Shown here: piece by piece, positions 19,743-30,676 of the stretch | How the letters are laid out: each line of letters begins with the position of its first letter | Numbering within the stretch: the stretch's first letter is position 1 | NCBI RefSeq assembly: GCF_000348985.1 | Contig: NC_035927.1 | Location: forward strand, 434,001 to 498,000 | Source: Huiozyma naganishii CBS 8797 | Lineage: Eukaryota; Ascomycota; Saccharomycetes; Saccharomycetales; Saccharomycetaceae | DNA: 64,000 nucleotides | Reading direction: 5' to 3' | Program-made: the position numbers and the translations under genes | The notes under the pieces: generated by a model | The model's database searches: none | Told to the model about the DNA's origin: nothing | Seen by the model: the letters and a program-made list of their open reading frames with translations, nothing else

Positions 19743-21668
19743 TTATCTAATGAGATATGAGTTTGATGAGGTCGTTTTGTTTGGAGAATCCTTATTTCTA
19801 GAGTCAGTTGTAGGGTTGTTCGGGTTGGTGTGATGCGAGTCGAATTGGCTCTCGAGCGTTAATGCAGAACTTGTCCCAAAGATGGATACTACATCTTCCA
19901 CCAATCCACCGCTTTTCTGCCGCCTTTTCACCTGCCTGCGAGGCTCAAAGACTTTGTAAAATTTCAAATTCTCGTCACCTCCTACTGTCGCAACCGTAGT
20001 CCCATCAGGAGAGAGTTGTGATGTGCAAATGCGCGATTCGTGGGCCTTGGCAATCTCTGCCACTTTGAATTTCGTATCAAAGTTGAATACTGAGACAGCG
20101 TTCTCTGTGTTCCCACCCGTGGCTACTATCTCCCTGTTCATCGAACCGTTGCCGTTATAGGACTGTCCCCAATGCAAAGAGCTTACTTGTGAGCCCGTGT
20201 TTATAGATCCCAGTCGTCCACCTGTCGTACTGTTCCAAAAATGGATGTGTTTGTCGTTTTGCCCCCCACCACTGGCGAGAACGTTGGGCATGTAGGGGCA
20301 CCAGCTAAGTGCCTTAACCGCAGCGTTGTGGTTTCTTTGTACATACTGCGGCATCGATGTCCTTGTATCCCAGAGCATTACTGTGTTGTCGTTACCTCCG
20401 GATGCCAGCTGTAACCCGTCCGGTTTATAACTTAGCCCGCAGACTTCGCCCTCATGCTGATCCCAAGTGGAAACAATATGGTTCTTCACTCTCACGTCGT
20501 TGATTTGGATTTCACCACTCCGAGAGCCAGCTGCTACTAGTGTATCCAACCATGATTGCGATCCAATTCTAACACCTAACCCTGATCTCATTGTTCTTAT
20601 TAGGGACATCGTTTCAATGTCCCAGATTTCGGTGTTGCCGTCGTCCTTCCCTATGGAAACATGACAAGAATCGTCAGACCAGACAATACTGGAGATAAGA
20701 CTATTAGGTGAGTCTACTAACAAAGAGACATCTCCAGTGGATGCGTCCCATATGTAAACTGCTGTATCCAGTCCTATCGCAATCATGTTATTCTGTGACC
20801 AACTCAACAGATTCAAATAGAAGTCATCGCGAAACCCAGGGGCGTCTAATATCCTCTCTGGATTTGTATTAATTTTCCTCAGTTTCATAATATCCCGAGG
20901 TCCCTGCGAGTAGTTGTACTGGTTCCTCTGCTTCAACTGGTATGTCTGTCTCTTGAATGACGCAACAGGTGGTTGCGGTAAGTACTGTAGGATTCTCTGG
21001 TTCATGTTCAAACCACACGCTTCTGCAACGTTCTGCTTGAATACAGTCTTTGTCTGTGCTTGCAAATGAGCTTTTGGAGATGCGTTAGGTGGTGGAAGCT
21101 CCTCTTTGACAGCTTCAGGGTCAATTTTATTTTGCAAGTTACCTTGATACAGTGGGATGTAGCGATCTGTTTTCACAGAGCAGGCCTCTTCCAAGTCATG
21201 CGATCCTGTCAACGGTTTGCCCAATGTCAGTGCACTCAATGCATTGTTGTCATTCGCACCACTGACGCTGCCCCCCGTAAATGATGTCATCCTGTTCGAT
21301 AGAGAATCATCTTTGAAGAATGAGGAGTTTCTTTTCAACAGCAGGGGCGGTTGGGTGAGCGACAGCTTCGGTCTATTAAAGGAGCTGGAACTGATCTTGC
21401 CCCCCAAGTTGGTTGTTTCTGAACCGCCTGGTGCTGCTGAGTTTACCTGCAGGCTACTCCTTCTACCAACGTTTAAAGACTTTGATCTGGGCAGCGAAGT
21501 CGACTTCCCGACTCTTGCCTTGTGTTTTTTCCAATCAATTGCACTAGCACCATTACTCGAGCTTAGCGATGAAGAAGATATTATGTTCAATTTCGCAGGC
21601 GAAGTGATGGACAGTATTGACCTTTGCGGATTGCCCCCCAGTTTAGTCTTGTCGTTGAGATCCAACAT
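19743..21668 (-). CDS. CDC20: Anaphase-promoting complex activator Cdc20
   Basis: 641-residue protein. The N-terminal regulatory region has a QRSILSI segment, a C-box-like DRYIP near residue 168 (APC/C binding), a KINTNPERILDAPGF-type entry into the propeller, and seven WD40 repeats from about residue 265 to 570, for example LASGGNDNTVMLWDTRTS. The C-terminus is the Ile-Arg tail (YLIR) that docks on APC3. Cdc20 activates APC/C toward securin and B-type cyclins and is inhibited by the spindle checkpoint. It is slightly longer than S. cerevisiae Cdc20 (610) through the Ser-rich N-terminus. An Mcm1-like site lies upstream, in line with G2/M expression. Confidence 0.96.
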   Translation of the reverse strand: MLDLNDKTKLGGNPQRSILSITSPAKLNIISSSSLSSSNGASAIDWKKHKARVGKSTSLPRSKSLNVGRRSSLQVNSAAPGGSETTNLGGKISSSSFNRPKLSLTQPPLLLKRNSSFFKDDSLSNRMTSFTGGSVSGANDNNALSALTLGKPLTGSHDLEEACSVKTDRYIPLYQGNLQNKIDPEAVKEELPPPNASPKAHLQAQTKTVFKQNVAEACGLNMNQRILQYLPQPPVASFKRQTYQLKQRNQYNYSQGPRDIMKLRKINTNPERILDAPGFRDDFYLNLLSWSQNNMIAIGLDTAVYIWDASTGDVSLLVDSPNSLISSIVWSDDSCHVSIGKDDGNTEIWDIETMSLIRTMRSGLGVRIGSQSWLDTLVAAGSRSGEIQINDVRVKNHIVSTWDQHEGEVCGLSYKPDGLQLASGGNDNTVMLWDTRTSMPQYVQRNHNAAVKALSWCPYMPNVLASGGGQNDKHIHFWNSTTGGRLGSINTGSQVSSLHWGQSYNGNGSMNREIVATGGNTENAVSVFNFDTKFKVAEIAKAHESRICTSQLSPDGTTVATVGGDENLKFYKVFEPRRQVKRRQKSGGLVEDVVSIFGTSSALTLESQFDSHHTNPNNPTTDSRNKDSPNKTTSSNSYLIR

Positions 21669-22199
21669 GTAAACGTGTATCCTCTTGCCTGAAGTTCAAT
21701 TGTCGTACCACTGGATGTTTGATCGGAGGCTGTAAAATGTGGTAATGAAGCAAGACAGGTTAACAGAAGGAACAGTACGTAGAAAAAATATAGATATATT
21801 TTCTTTCTCTTATTTCACCCCCAGGTTCCAAGCTGTCCCCCTCTCCGTCAATCCTTTCTTCCAGAGGAGATACAACCTTTCAACCCCGCGCAAGCAGTCC
21901 CTCTTCCAACTGCGAGTGCTACAGTTTCACTTCAACTCTTCCTCGATGTTCCCTAATGTGAAGGAAAATTTTTTTCCTTCTTTTGTGTAACACATTTTGT
22001 GTTGTTACTTTTCCTAATCGAGTAAAAGTAGGACAAATTGGTATTAACTATTCCTGTTTAGGTAATAATTTGGAAGGACGTATCGCCCTATTGAGCCAGT
22101 GCAAGTTCAGGTATGAATGTTTATTTATGTTTGTATACGGAGCAGCCGTTGTAGGTCCCATCCCTCCAGTATACAGCAGTGTAGGGTCGGTGCTTCTAG
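21669..22199. promoter_or_regulatory. Extended CDC20 promoter region and YGL117W-like 3' flank
   Basis: 531 gene-free bases, long for this window. The region contains the Mcm1-like site described separately and several pyrimidine tracts. No ORF with similarity and no RNA gene is seen. Confidence 0.6.
22050..22065. promoter_or_regulatory. Mcm1-like site with embedded forkhead core, upstream of CDC20
   Basis: ATTCCTGTTTAGGTAA fits 15 of 16 positions of the Mcm1 consensus TTWCCYNWWWNGGWAA and contains TGTTTA, the forkhead core on the other strand. It lies about 385-395 bp upstream of the CDC20 start. In S. cerevisiae CDC20 belongs to the Mcm1/Fkh2-driven CLB2 cluster. The function is inferred. 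Confidence 0.55.
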
Positions 22200-22934
22200 T
22201 CAAATTGCCCTCCTCTTATCTAAATGCAGCAAGTTCTTTCTGTGATTCTTGAACGCCGTGAATGCAAGGTCCTCCTTTAGTGAGGGGACGGTATCGATGA
22301 TGATGCCATTGTGTAGCGACAGTAAGTAGTCATTTAGCACATTGCCCGCTTTTATGATATCGTTGTGTAGTTTGACACAATCGAGCAGGAAAATCATGCT
22401 CAGAGCTCTCGCGGGCTCCTCGGTGGCTCTGTCCCCGCTGGCACTCTTGTTCGCATTTGCTACACACTCCACGATCCTATTGAATTGGTCGAACTGGGCA
22501 GCAATTTTGCTGAAACAGACCTCGTTGGCCTCCCTCAGTAGCAGCGTGTTAACATGACATCTTGTGTTTATACGGGAATCTCCATGCAACTTCTCGTCGA
22601 TATACAAGAATAGCCTTTCCACATCGATTAAGAACTTCCTCGCATGTGAATTGAAAAAAGTTGGTGTGTAGTCAACTGGGTGTAAAGACTGTAACCTTGT
22701 AATCCTGTTCCGCAGGGCAACAATCTCAAATAGAATTGGGTGGCCCAAACAAGGGTTTTCCGATAAGTTGATGTGTTCCTGGGGGACAGGCGTATTCGAT
22801 ATGATTAGGTCCGTGGGGGCACCACTCGGGTACATTATATCTTCTAGCAGACCGTCGGTAAAGTCGAGTAAACAAGTGCTGAATTCAGCAATCAATGGTT
22901 CAAACATCTTCTTAACTTTCGTTTCCCTCAACAT
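22200..22934 (-). CDS. Uncharacterised protein, YGL117W-like
   Basis: 244-residue protein starting at the ATG at 22934 (MLRETKVKKMF); a second ATG at 22907 is possible, and the frame extends upstream only to a TTG. It is predominantly helical, with no membrane segment or signal peptide and no recognised domain. I place it by synteny: in S. cerevisiae YGL117W (265 residues, function unknown) sits between CDC20 and the tRNA-Trp/COQ8 interval, and here the same neighbours are present in the same order. No function is proposed. The N-terminus is slightly shorter than the S. cerevisiae protein. Confidence 0.7.
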   Translation of the reverse strand: MLRETKVKKMFEPLIAEFSTCLLDFTDGLLEDIMYPSGAPTDLIISNTPVPQEHINLSENPCLGHPILFEIVALRNRITRLQSLHPVDYTPTFFNSHARKFLIDVERLFLYIDEKLHGDSRINTRCHVNTLLLREANEVCFSKIAAQFDQFNRIVECVANANKSASGDRATEEPARALSMIFLLDCVKLHNDIIKAGNVLNDYLLSLHNGIIIDTVPSLKEDLAFTAFKNHRKNLLHLDKRRAI

Positions 22935-24099
22935 TTGCAATGTTTCCGTTTCTCTTACCGTGAGAAACCTACAATAGTCGAGTTATACCAAATTTGTAAC
23001 GATGAACGAGGCAGCTGGTCACTACACACTATATGTATATATATATTTATGTATGTATACCTACTGGCCAACAAACTCACTTCTCCGGAGAGCTCTCTCA
23101 CAATAAAAAGAGAAAACTTTTCCAATTTCTGCGCGGAAAAAGAAACGAAGAGAATCTCCAAATTCAGTCACCACAGAAACTGCCGGAGAGAACACGGAAG
23201 GTGACTCACACACCATCTCTTCGCAGCTCTTCGCCCGAGGGTGCGTTGCAACACGCAACGGGAGCCGTGGTCCTGTGTACTACGTACCTGGACGTCTTGG
23301 CCTAGGCTCTCCTTAATTGTAGTGGCACACTTTTTTATCGATGGTATTTTTGGCCGCGCGAACGGGCAAGCTAACTCCGAAACAATATTGGGTCCGGGGT
23401 AGCCCATTCAAAACCACTTGGCGTTTTAACCACCAACTAACACATCTTCGGAGGGACATGAGAGAGGTACACTCGTGCCAGTAGGCCTACGGGAATAATC
23501 GCATGTATGTCGTTCGCTCCTTGGAATTCACGGCAGTCCTGTAGTGTGTACTTCTCTTGGTATAGGAACTAAAAATATGAATGGGTTGAGAGTTGTACCT
23601 GTTATTTTCCTGTACTTTGGTGTAGATGAGTTGATCGTAAAAACTGATGCCCAGGTAAGGGTTGCCATCTGCTTCTGTGTGCCCGGTCTACTCAGACACA
23701 CGCAATGGCAAAACCGTAGGTGCATTTTGTCGCATTCGTAGTTGGGTATTTCTTATAAGATCGAAGGTACTGTCGAGGAGAATGTGAATACTTGGAAGAT
23801 AAATAGCTTTGAAGGGGTCAGGAAAACAGATTAATGAAGGGACACAGCCTCAATGCAAACTAGATTGTGACAGGCCGGTCACTCACCTGGTATATGTTAC
23901 TAAAGCGGCTTTTGTCTCACCCCCTTTTCCATTCTTTGGTCACAACTTTACCATTATTGAATCTTTAACCACCATCATCTCTAATATCATTAAAATACCC
24001 TTCTTGAATTCTTAAAAAATGTGTTGTAGTAATAACTAAATACATCAGTACATTATTTATTTATAAAGGCAGCATGTAACCAAAAAAATAATTATCTAT
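22935..24099. other. 1.17-kb gene-free region between YGL117W-like gene and tRNA-Trp
   Basis: No frame with protein similarity. Contents are a TATA/GTAT-rich stretch near 23030-23060, a GC-richer patch with a short inverted repeat (CGTTGC...GCAACG) near 23235-23255, and AT-rich sequence toward the tRNA. I checked for the conserved 5' part of U2 snRNA, since LSR1 is linked to these genes in S. cerevisiae, and did not see it. Other non-coding RNAs cannot be excluded by eye. Confidence 0.55.
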
Positions 24100-24202
24100 G
24101 AAGCGGTGGCTCAATGGTAGAGCTTTCGACTCCAGTTAAATTCTGGAATTTCCGGAAACAATTGCAATCGAAGGGTTGCAGGTTCAATTCCTGTCCGTCT
24201 CA
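24100..24202 (+). tRNA. tRNA-Trp (CCA) with intron
   Basis: Starts GAAGCGG and ends CCGTCTCA. The D arm, anticodon stem TTCGA/TCGAA (24125-24129 with 24168-24172), T arm GCAGG/CCTGT and acceptor all fold. Anticodon CCA is at 24132-24134. A 31-nt intron is placed at 24136-24166, after position 37; its CTGGA (24143-24147) pairs with the anticodon-loop TCCAG (24131-24135), the usual pre-tRNA anticodon-intron helix. Compared with S. cerevisiae tRNA-Trp, position 37 is G instead of A, and position 70 is C, making an A3-C70 mismatch in the acceptor stem. A T7 run (24210-24216) is the RNA polymerase III terminator. The place next to COQ8 is conserved in S. cerevisiae. Confidence 0.95.
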
Positions 24203-24892
24203 CTGATTATTTTTTTAAACTTTTTGCAACAACCAGAATCGATGTGAGCTGTTGGGTCAATATGGAATAGTAATGAGCCAAGTTACAGTCTAGTTGTTTT
24301 AATTTCCCCTTTTTGAAAGATAGTATGGGTTTATTTCATGGTCTAAAATTAGACCATGAGCGGTTAACAAATTTTAATCCAGAGAAAAAGCATAATAAGC
24401 AGAAATTCCAACTGATAACTGTCCATCCGGTTGTGATCGAGAGTTCCCTACCATTGTAAACTCAAATTAACACTTGTCACTCACAGGGACTGGTGAGTTC
24501 ATCATTACGGAGGTGAGGAACTAGGCATTTGTAGCTATTCGCGATAATTGCAGTTCCATAGTAATGCATGTACGTCGCTTGTGCTTACATGTTGTAGTCT
24601 GAATATCTAACGTTCCAAGTTCAGCAGTCTGTAGAAGATTGCATTGCTATTAATATAGTCTAACTTTAATTCTCTCAAGAACAATTTTTGTTAATAATTT
24701 AATTATGCTCGACAGAAAAAAAATATACAGGCAATTGTTACAAAGCTACAGAAGTGAATGAATAAATGTATAGGACAAATTTATATAGATTTGAATTTTT
24801 TTTTAGGTTCGAGAGTAAAATCTCGAGGCAATATCGTAAAGTTTCCTTCCCGTTTGCCCCACTTTAAGCAATGATAAGAGGAGCAGAATATA
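24203..24892. other. 690-bp gene-free region between tRNA-Trp and COQ8 3' end
   Basis: AT-rich, no coding frame with similarity. It contains the 24-bp palindrome listed separately and a T9 run near 24798-24806. No second tRNA and no LTR with target-site duplication was found. Confidence 0.55.
24336..24359. repeat. 24-bp near-perfect palindrome
   Basis: Arms TCATGGTCTAA and TTAGACCATGA, 11 bp each and fully complementary, separated by AA. It could form a hairpin or bind a dimeric protein; it is not followed by a T run on the plus strand. No assignment is made. Confidence 0.85.
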
Positions 24893-26578
24893 TCAGGTAT
24901 CTTTAACGGCGAATATATCGTGGAACAATTTCGAACAGGGAACGGACGCCCTTAACTTTGCACAAAGTAGGAAAATCCCACTGAATTTCCTGTGCAAAGA
25001 GTATGTCTCCTCCGGTGGTGGGCATAACCTTTCGTTCAGCATCAAGCCGATGTTTCCCCTGATTCTGTCGGAAACCGTTTGGTCCTTAAAATCAAAAGAG
25101 GTTTCGAGGTCCCCCGCAAACGGTTCACCCAGAGTCATGACACTGTCAACATGTGCGTCAATCATTGCCTGTGATTCGAGTCCCGTTAGGTATCCCAATT
25201 GCTTGGACATCTCTTGCGCGCCTGGTCTATTACCTGCAGTTGCGTACGTGAGTAGCTTTCTATACTTCTGTATGAAGTCATGCGGGAAGGGTCTTGATGC
25301 ACCGAAATCTAGCAGTTCTATTTTGTGAGTTTTGCTATTGTACAAGAAGTTAGCCCAGTTTGGATCGGTCTGCATGTATTCAAAAGTCGCGATCTCCTCA
25401 AGACACAGTCTCATGATGTGTTCCGCGATGAAGTTCTTTACCTCCTGGGTCTCGACATGTGTCGGCAATTTCATGATTTCATCACCTTCCATCATGGACA
25501 TTGTAAGCACATTGGGTGTGGTGTAATCTTCAAAAACGTGTGGTACTGTGAACACGGGATCGTCCTTTAACAACTTTTCAAATTTCTGTAACGCTTTCGC
25601 CTCTCTTAGATAATCGCACTCCCATCTAAGCTCCTTCCTGGCATTTGCTATTGTCTTATCTAGGAACAGCCCCCTGGGCAGTAGGCTCGACGCGGTAAGC
25701 AGCAGAAGAAGGTTATTCAAGTCTGAGTCAATCGAGTCCTTGACACCTGGGTATTGAATCTTCACAACCACTTTGGTACCGTCTGCCAATACAGCTGAGT
25801 GAACCTGCCCTATACTTGCCGCGGCAATGGGGACCTCATCAAATGTTTGGAACTTGTCTCTCCAGTCTTCACCGAGTTCCCTTTTCAATACTCTCAGCAA
25901 TTGTCTCTGAGGCATGAAATTGGCGCTATTTTGAACCTTTGACAGAATCACGTAGAGCTCCCTGGGTAATACTTTTTCGTCCTGGAAGGACATGAGCTGA
26001 CCAATTTTCAAAGCTGCACCTCTCATCTGTGCAAACTTCCTCGTGATTCTTTCGATGTTCGAGTCTGACAGAATCAAAGATTTCATCGTTGGGGAATTGC
26101 CCTTCGCCATCTCGCTGATACCATGGGCTGCGACATTCATACCAACGCCTGCCGCCAGGCTACCGTAATGGAACAGTCTCGACAGTCTAGACGCGGGGAC
26201 ACTCGAGCTTTGCATTTGCCTGGATCCATCGGCTTCTTTTTCTTCCCCCTCTCCCTGCGTAGCAGCATCTTCAGGCTTCCCACCCCTCACGAAAGGCCTA
26301 GCTGTAGTTGAGTAGTGTCTCACTTGGCCTGCCTTTGTCTGTGGCGTTCCGCCAGTTTTCGGTGGGGCCGCCACCTGCGCCTTCCGCGACAACTCCACCG
26401 CCTTGTCCCACTGTGGATCAGAATACCACTGGTACCGTGACAGCACGGAATTGACCACGGGGGAGGTGTTAACCCACGTCTCCAAACCGCCTGACGTGAT
26501 GGCAGCAGCCCTCTTGACCACATCTTTAGCGGACGAACCAACACACCACAAATAGTAGAGATTCTTCCTCGTCGACAT
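24893..26578 (-). CDS. COQ8: Mitochondrial atypical kinase/ATPase for coenzyme Q synthesis
   Basis: 561-residue protein of the ABC1/ADCK/UbiB family. The N-terminus is basic and compatible with a mitochondrial targeting signal. The family-specific KxGQ motif is at 191-194 (KIGQ), the Ala-rich nucleotide loop at 252-255 (AAAS, replacing a Gly-rich loop), and the invariant VKIQYPG lysine is K273. A catalytic loop and a DFGA-type metal motif (LLDFGASRPF) are present near residue 420. Coq8 supports assembly and function of the CoQ biosynthetic complex on the matrix side of the inner membrane. It is about 60 residues longer than S. cerevisiae Coq8, in the N-terminal linker. It is divergent from PRP43, as in S. 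cerevisiae. Confidence 0.95.
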   Translation of the reverse strand: MSTRKNLYYLWCVGSSAKDVVKRAAAITSGGLETWVNTSPVVNSVLSRYQWYSDPQWDKAVELSRKAQVAAPPKTGGTPQTKAGQVRHYSTTARPFVRGGKPEDAATQGEGEEKEADGSRQMQSSSVPASRLSRLFHYGSLAAGVGMNVAAHGISEMAKGNSPTMKSLILSDSNIERITRKFAQMRGAALKIGQLMSFQDEKVLPRELYVILSKVQNSANFMPQRQLLRVLKRELGEDWRDKFQTFDEVPIAAASIGQVHSAVLADGTKVVVKIQYPGVKDSIDSDLNNLLLLLTASSLLPRGLFLDKTIANARKELRWECDYLREAKALQKFEKLLKDDPVFTVPHVFEDYTTPNVLTMSMMEGDEIMKLPTHVETQEVKNFIAEHIMRLCLEEIATFEYMQTDPNWANFLYNSKTHKIELLDFGASRPFPHDFIQKYRKLLTYATAGNRPGAQEMSKQLGYLTGLESQAMIDAHVDSVMTLGEPFAGDLETSFDFKDQTVSDRIRGNIGLMLNERLCPPPEETYSLHRKFSGIFLLCAKLRASVPCSKLFHDIFAVKDT

Positions 26579-26722
26579 ACCCCCCCTGCTAGTGCTCTTC
26601 CCTGCTACCAGAGAACTCTACGAGCAGGCTGATGTTCCCCCCCCTTAGAAGTGCGCTACCTGTACAGAGTTCCGTTGTATCAAAAGCGCGAAACGGGTCC
26701 CCATGTTCCTTATTTGCTGCGG

Positions 26723-26729
26723 TTACCCG
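26723..26729 (+). promoter_or_regulatory. Reb1 site (TTACCCG) in the COQ8/PRP43 promoter
   Basis: TTACCCGG is an exact, extended Reb1 match near the middle of the divergent promoter, about 145 bp from the COQ8 start. Confidence 0.65.
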
Positions 26730-26963
26730 GATACACATGTGTTCTGACACACGCTCCGCATCGCCCAGTTCATCACCTTCTTTGCTTATCATCCCCCCCA
26801 AACCTCTCAATCTAATACTAACCGCTTTTCTAACACCATCACCATCACCAGGCAAATCGAGCCATCGTGCCGTCCGAGAACAAGCCTCAGAGACACTCAA
26901 CAGTGCAAATGCTTACACTGTTAAGAGAGTAGAGACGATTTTTTGACAGAAAAAAATTACAAC

Positions 26964-26986
26964 TGAAAAATTTCAAGCGATGAGAT
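26964..26986 (+). promoter_or_regulatory. RRPE + PAC ribosome-biogenesis promoter module of PRP43
   Basis: TGAAAAATTTC (26964-26974) matches the RRPE element bound by Stb3. GCGATGAGAT (26977-26986) is an exact PAC element bound by Dot6/Tod6. The pair sits 86-108 bp upstream of PRP43 with 2 bp between the elements. This close pairing is the signature of the ribosome-biogenesis regulon, which Prp43 belongs to. Confidence 0.85.
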
Positions 26987-27071
26987 GAGTTCGTTCCGTC
27001 GTTGTGTCTGAGTGTTACTACATCCATTGAATTGAACTCTGTATCTTTAATTGTGGTACTGTGCTGGTTAA

Positions 27072-29408
<2,337 letters not shown>

Positions 29409-29896
29409 TCCCCACCCCCGTTCCCGACGGTCCTCGAAGTCCGGGACCAATTCTTATTATTGTGCCGGCCAATAATATTATATAACACGCACATAAATTC
29501 ATAGACAGCCATCCCAAGTGGAGACTCCCATCTTACAAGACGGGCCTCCTTTGTAAATTATACGTAAGAGAATGGGCCCTTCAAGCACCTTTGAGTAGCA
29601 GAGTAGTGTCCCTGCTCTTCCTGTCAAGACTGGGGTTTCCGTTCCGGGGAAACTCCGACATCTCGTGGTTATTCCGTCTATCCTATTCTTCAAAAAACTC
29701 CTCGAGGGAGAAAAGGGGGAAGAAGTGGAGGGTGAAGAGCTCCACTTCTCGAGTGTTGATCGTGATCCGTTGATGTACATCTGTCTCGGCAGTGTTGGTT
29801 GAACGTGTATTTACAGTTATATATATATTGTAGAGTTTTATATTGGGAAAGGGATTTCGTTAGAACTACAGTACGTTAAGAAAGGACAATATTCCA
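29409..29896. other. Gene-free spacer between PRP43 and GPG1
   Basis: 488 bases. The 3' side of PRP43 has AT-rich TATTATA-type sequence suited to 3'-end formation. An inverted repeat with 9-bp arms, AGAAGTGGA (29721-29729) and TCCACTTCT (29741-29749), lies in the GPG1 upstream region, and TATATATAT near 29821. Overlapping short frames lack similarity. Confidence 0.6.
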
Positions 29897-30328
29897 ATGT
29901 ACAGCAGAAGAACTATAGTTATTGAAGAGGTTGAAGGTTGGCCCGGGAATGGGCGGGCTGCAGCGGTGGGAGCCCCCGGGGACCAGTTGGGAGATAGGAA
30001 CAGCTCGATCCATGCATTGTTGGACATGACCAGAACGCAGTCCATCTTGATGGAGGCCACGAGGGAGTTGCACGATCTCACAGAACAGATAGATACTTAT
30101 CATCAGAACTTACCTCCGTCAGAGGACGTCATGATGAATTTGCCCCGCATGTTGGGTCTTCTCATGGAGAGCAGAGAGAGGGCAAAGAGACTGTACAGGG
30201 AGACCCTGTCCATCAAGACGGCCGAGTTTACCTGTGATGCGCAGAGACTGTTTGATGAGTTGCAGCAAGAAATTTTGCGGACCGATGAGATGCTGTCACT
30301 GTACCGTGGAAGAGGTACCTATCATTAG
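29897..30328 (+). CDS. GPG1: Gpg1-like G-protein-associated protein
   Basis: 143-residue protein. The N-terminus YSRRTIVIEEVEGWPG is followed by a short Gly/Ala-rich segment, then a largely helical body with coiled-coil character (MTRTQSILMEATRELHDLTEQI onward). Position between PRP43 and NAB2 matches S. cerevisiae GPG1 (YGL121C, 126 residues). Gpg1 was proposed as a G-gamma-like partner of the kelch proteins Gpb1/Gpb2 and Gpa2 in the glucose-sensing cAMP branch; that role remains tentative even in S. cerevisiae. The identification rests mainly on synteny, size and helical character. Confidence 0.8.
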   Translation: MYSRRTIVIEEVEGWPGNGRAAAVGAPGDQLGDRNSSIHALLDMTRTQSILMEATRELHDLTEQIDTYHQNLPPSEDVMMNLPRMLGLLMESRERAKRLYRETLSIKTAEFTCDAQRLFDELQQEILRTDEMLSLYRGRGTYH

Positions 30329-30676
30329 ACCAAACATGGGTACTATCACCATCTTCGCACAAAAATATCTTGATGGAGGGGAGAGTGTGGCACCTTTTCT
30401 TTGTCTCTCTATCTATCTATCTATATATGTGTGTGTGCATAAACCTATTGCTACTCAGGATCAGTGCTACTGGGACACTACGGACCCCATCCAGAGCTCA
30501 TCGGTCATCGGTTCAACGGACACTCATTATATAAGAAGCGGTTTCAATGTTCCGGGTAACTGCATCTCTGACAAATATATAAAAAATTTTCCAGTGTCAC
30601 TTTCTTTCCCTTTGATGCTCTCTCTAACTTGGGGATACTGAACCAATCAGCATCGTAATAGAAGCGTACAAACGTG
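30329..30676. promoter_or_regulatory. GPG1-NAB2 spacer with NAB2 promoter and compound microsatellite
   Basis: 348 bases. A compound simple repeat of CT, (CTAT)n, AT and (GT)n units spans about 30404-30438, and a Reb1 site (listed separately) lies nearer NAB2, with ATATATAAAAAA about 100 bp upstream of the start. No gene is seen. Confidence 0.65.
30553..30559 (+). promoter_or_regulatory. Reb1-type site (CGGGTAA) upstream of NAB2
   Basis: Exact Reb1 core (reverse of TTACCCG) in the context CCGGGTAAC, about 120 bp upstream of the NAB2 ATG, a typical distance for a general regulatory factor. Confidence 0.65.

Larger units (their letters stand above)
26579..27071. promoter_or_regulatory. Divergent COQ8/PRP43 promoter
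   Basis: 493 bases between the two starts. They hold a Reb1 site and an RRPE-PAC pair nearer PRP43, listed separately. Short frames exist on both strands but lack ATG starts or similarity. Confidence 0.7.

Noticed and set aside
23379..23395. CCGAAA resembling the centromere CDEIII core
   Set aside because: No matching CDEIII left half, no 75-90 bp AT-rich CDEII and no CDEI at the right distance.
22935..24099. U2 snRNA (LSR1) expected near these genes by analogy with S. cerevisiae chromosome II
   Set aside because: The conserved GGCTTAGATCAAGTGTAGTA region was not found on either strand; U2 probably stays on the sister track.
26816..26822. TACTAAC in the COQ8/PRP43 promoter as a possible intron branch site
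   Set aside because: There is no GTATGT-type 5' splice site upstream on the same strand and no exon with similarity to join.
26589..26900. Minus-strand frame upstream of COQ8 with an Sm-like looking stretch (LLRGGNISLLV)
   Set aside because: It begins with TTG, has no Sm1 motif, lies in the divergent promoter with Reb1 and overlaps a plus-strand frame of similar size.
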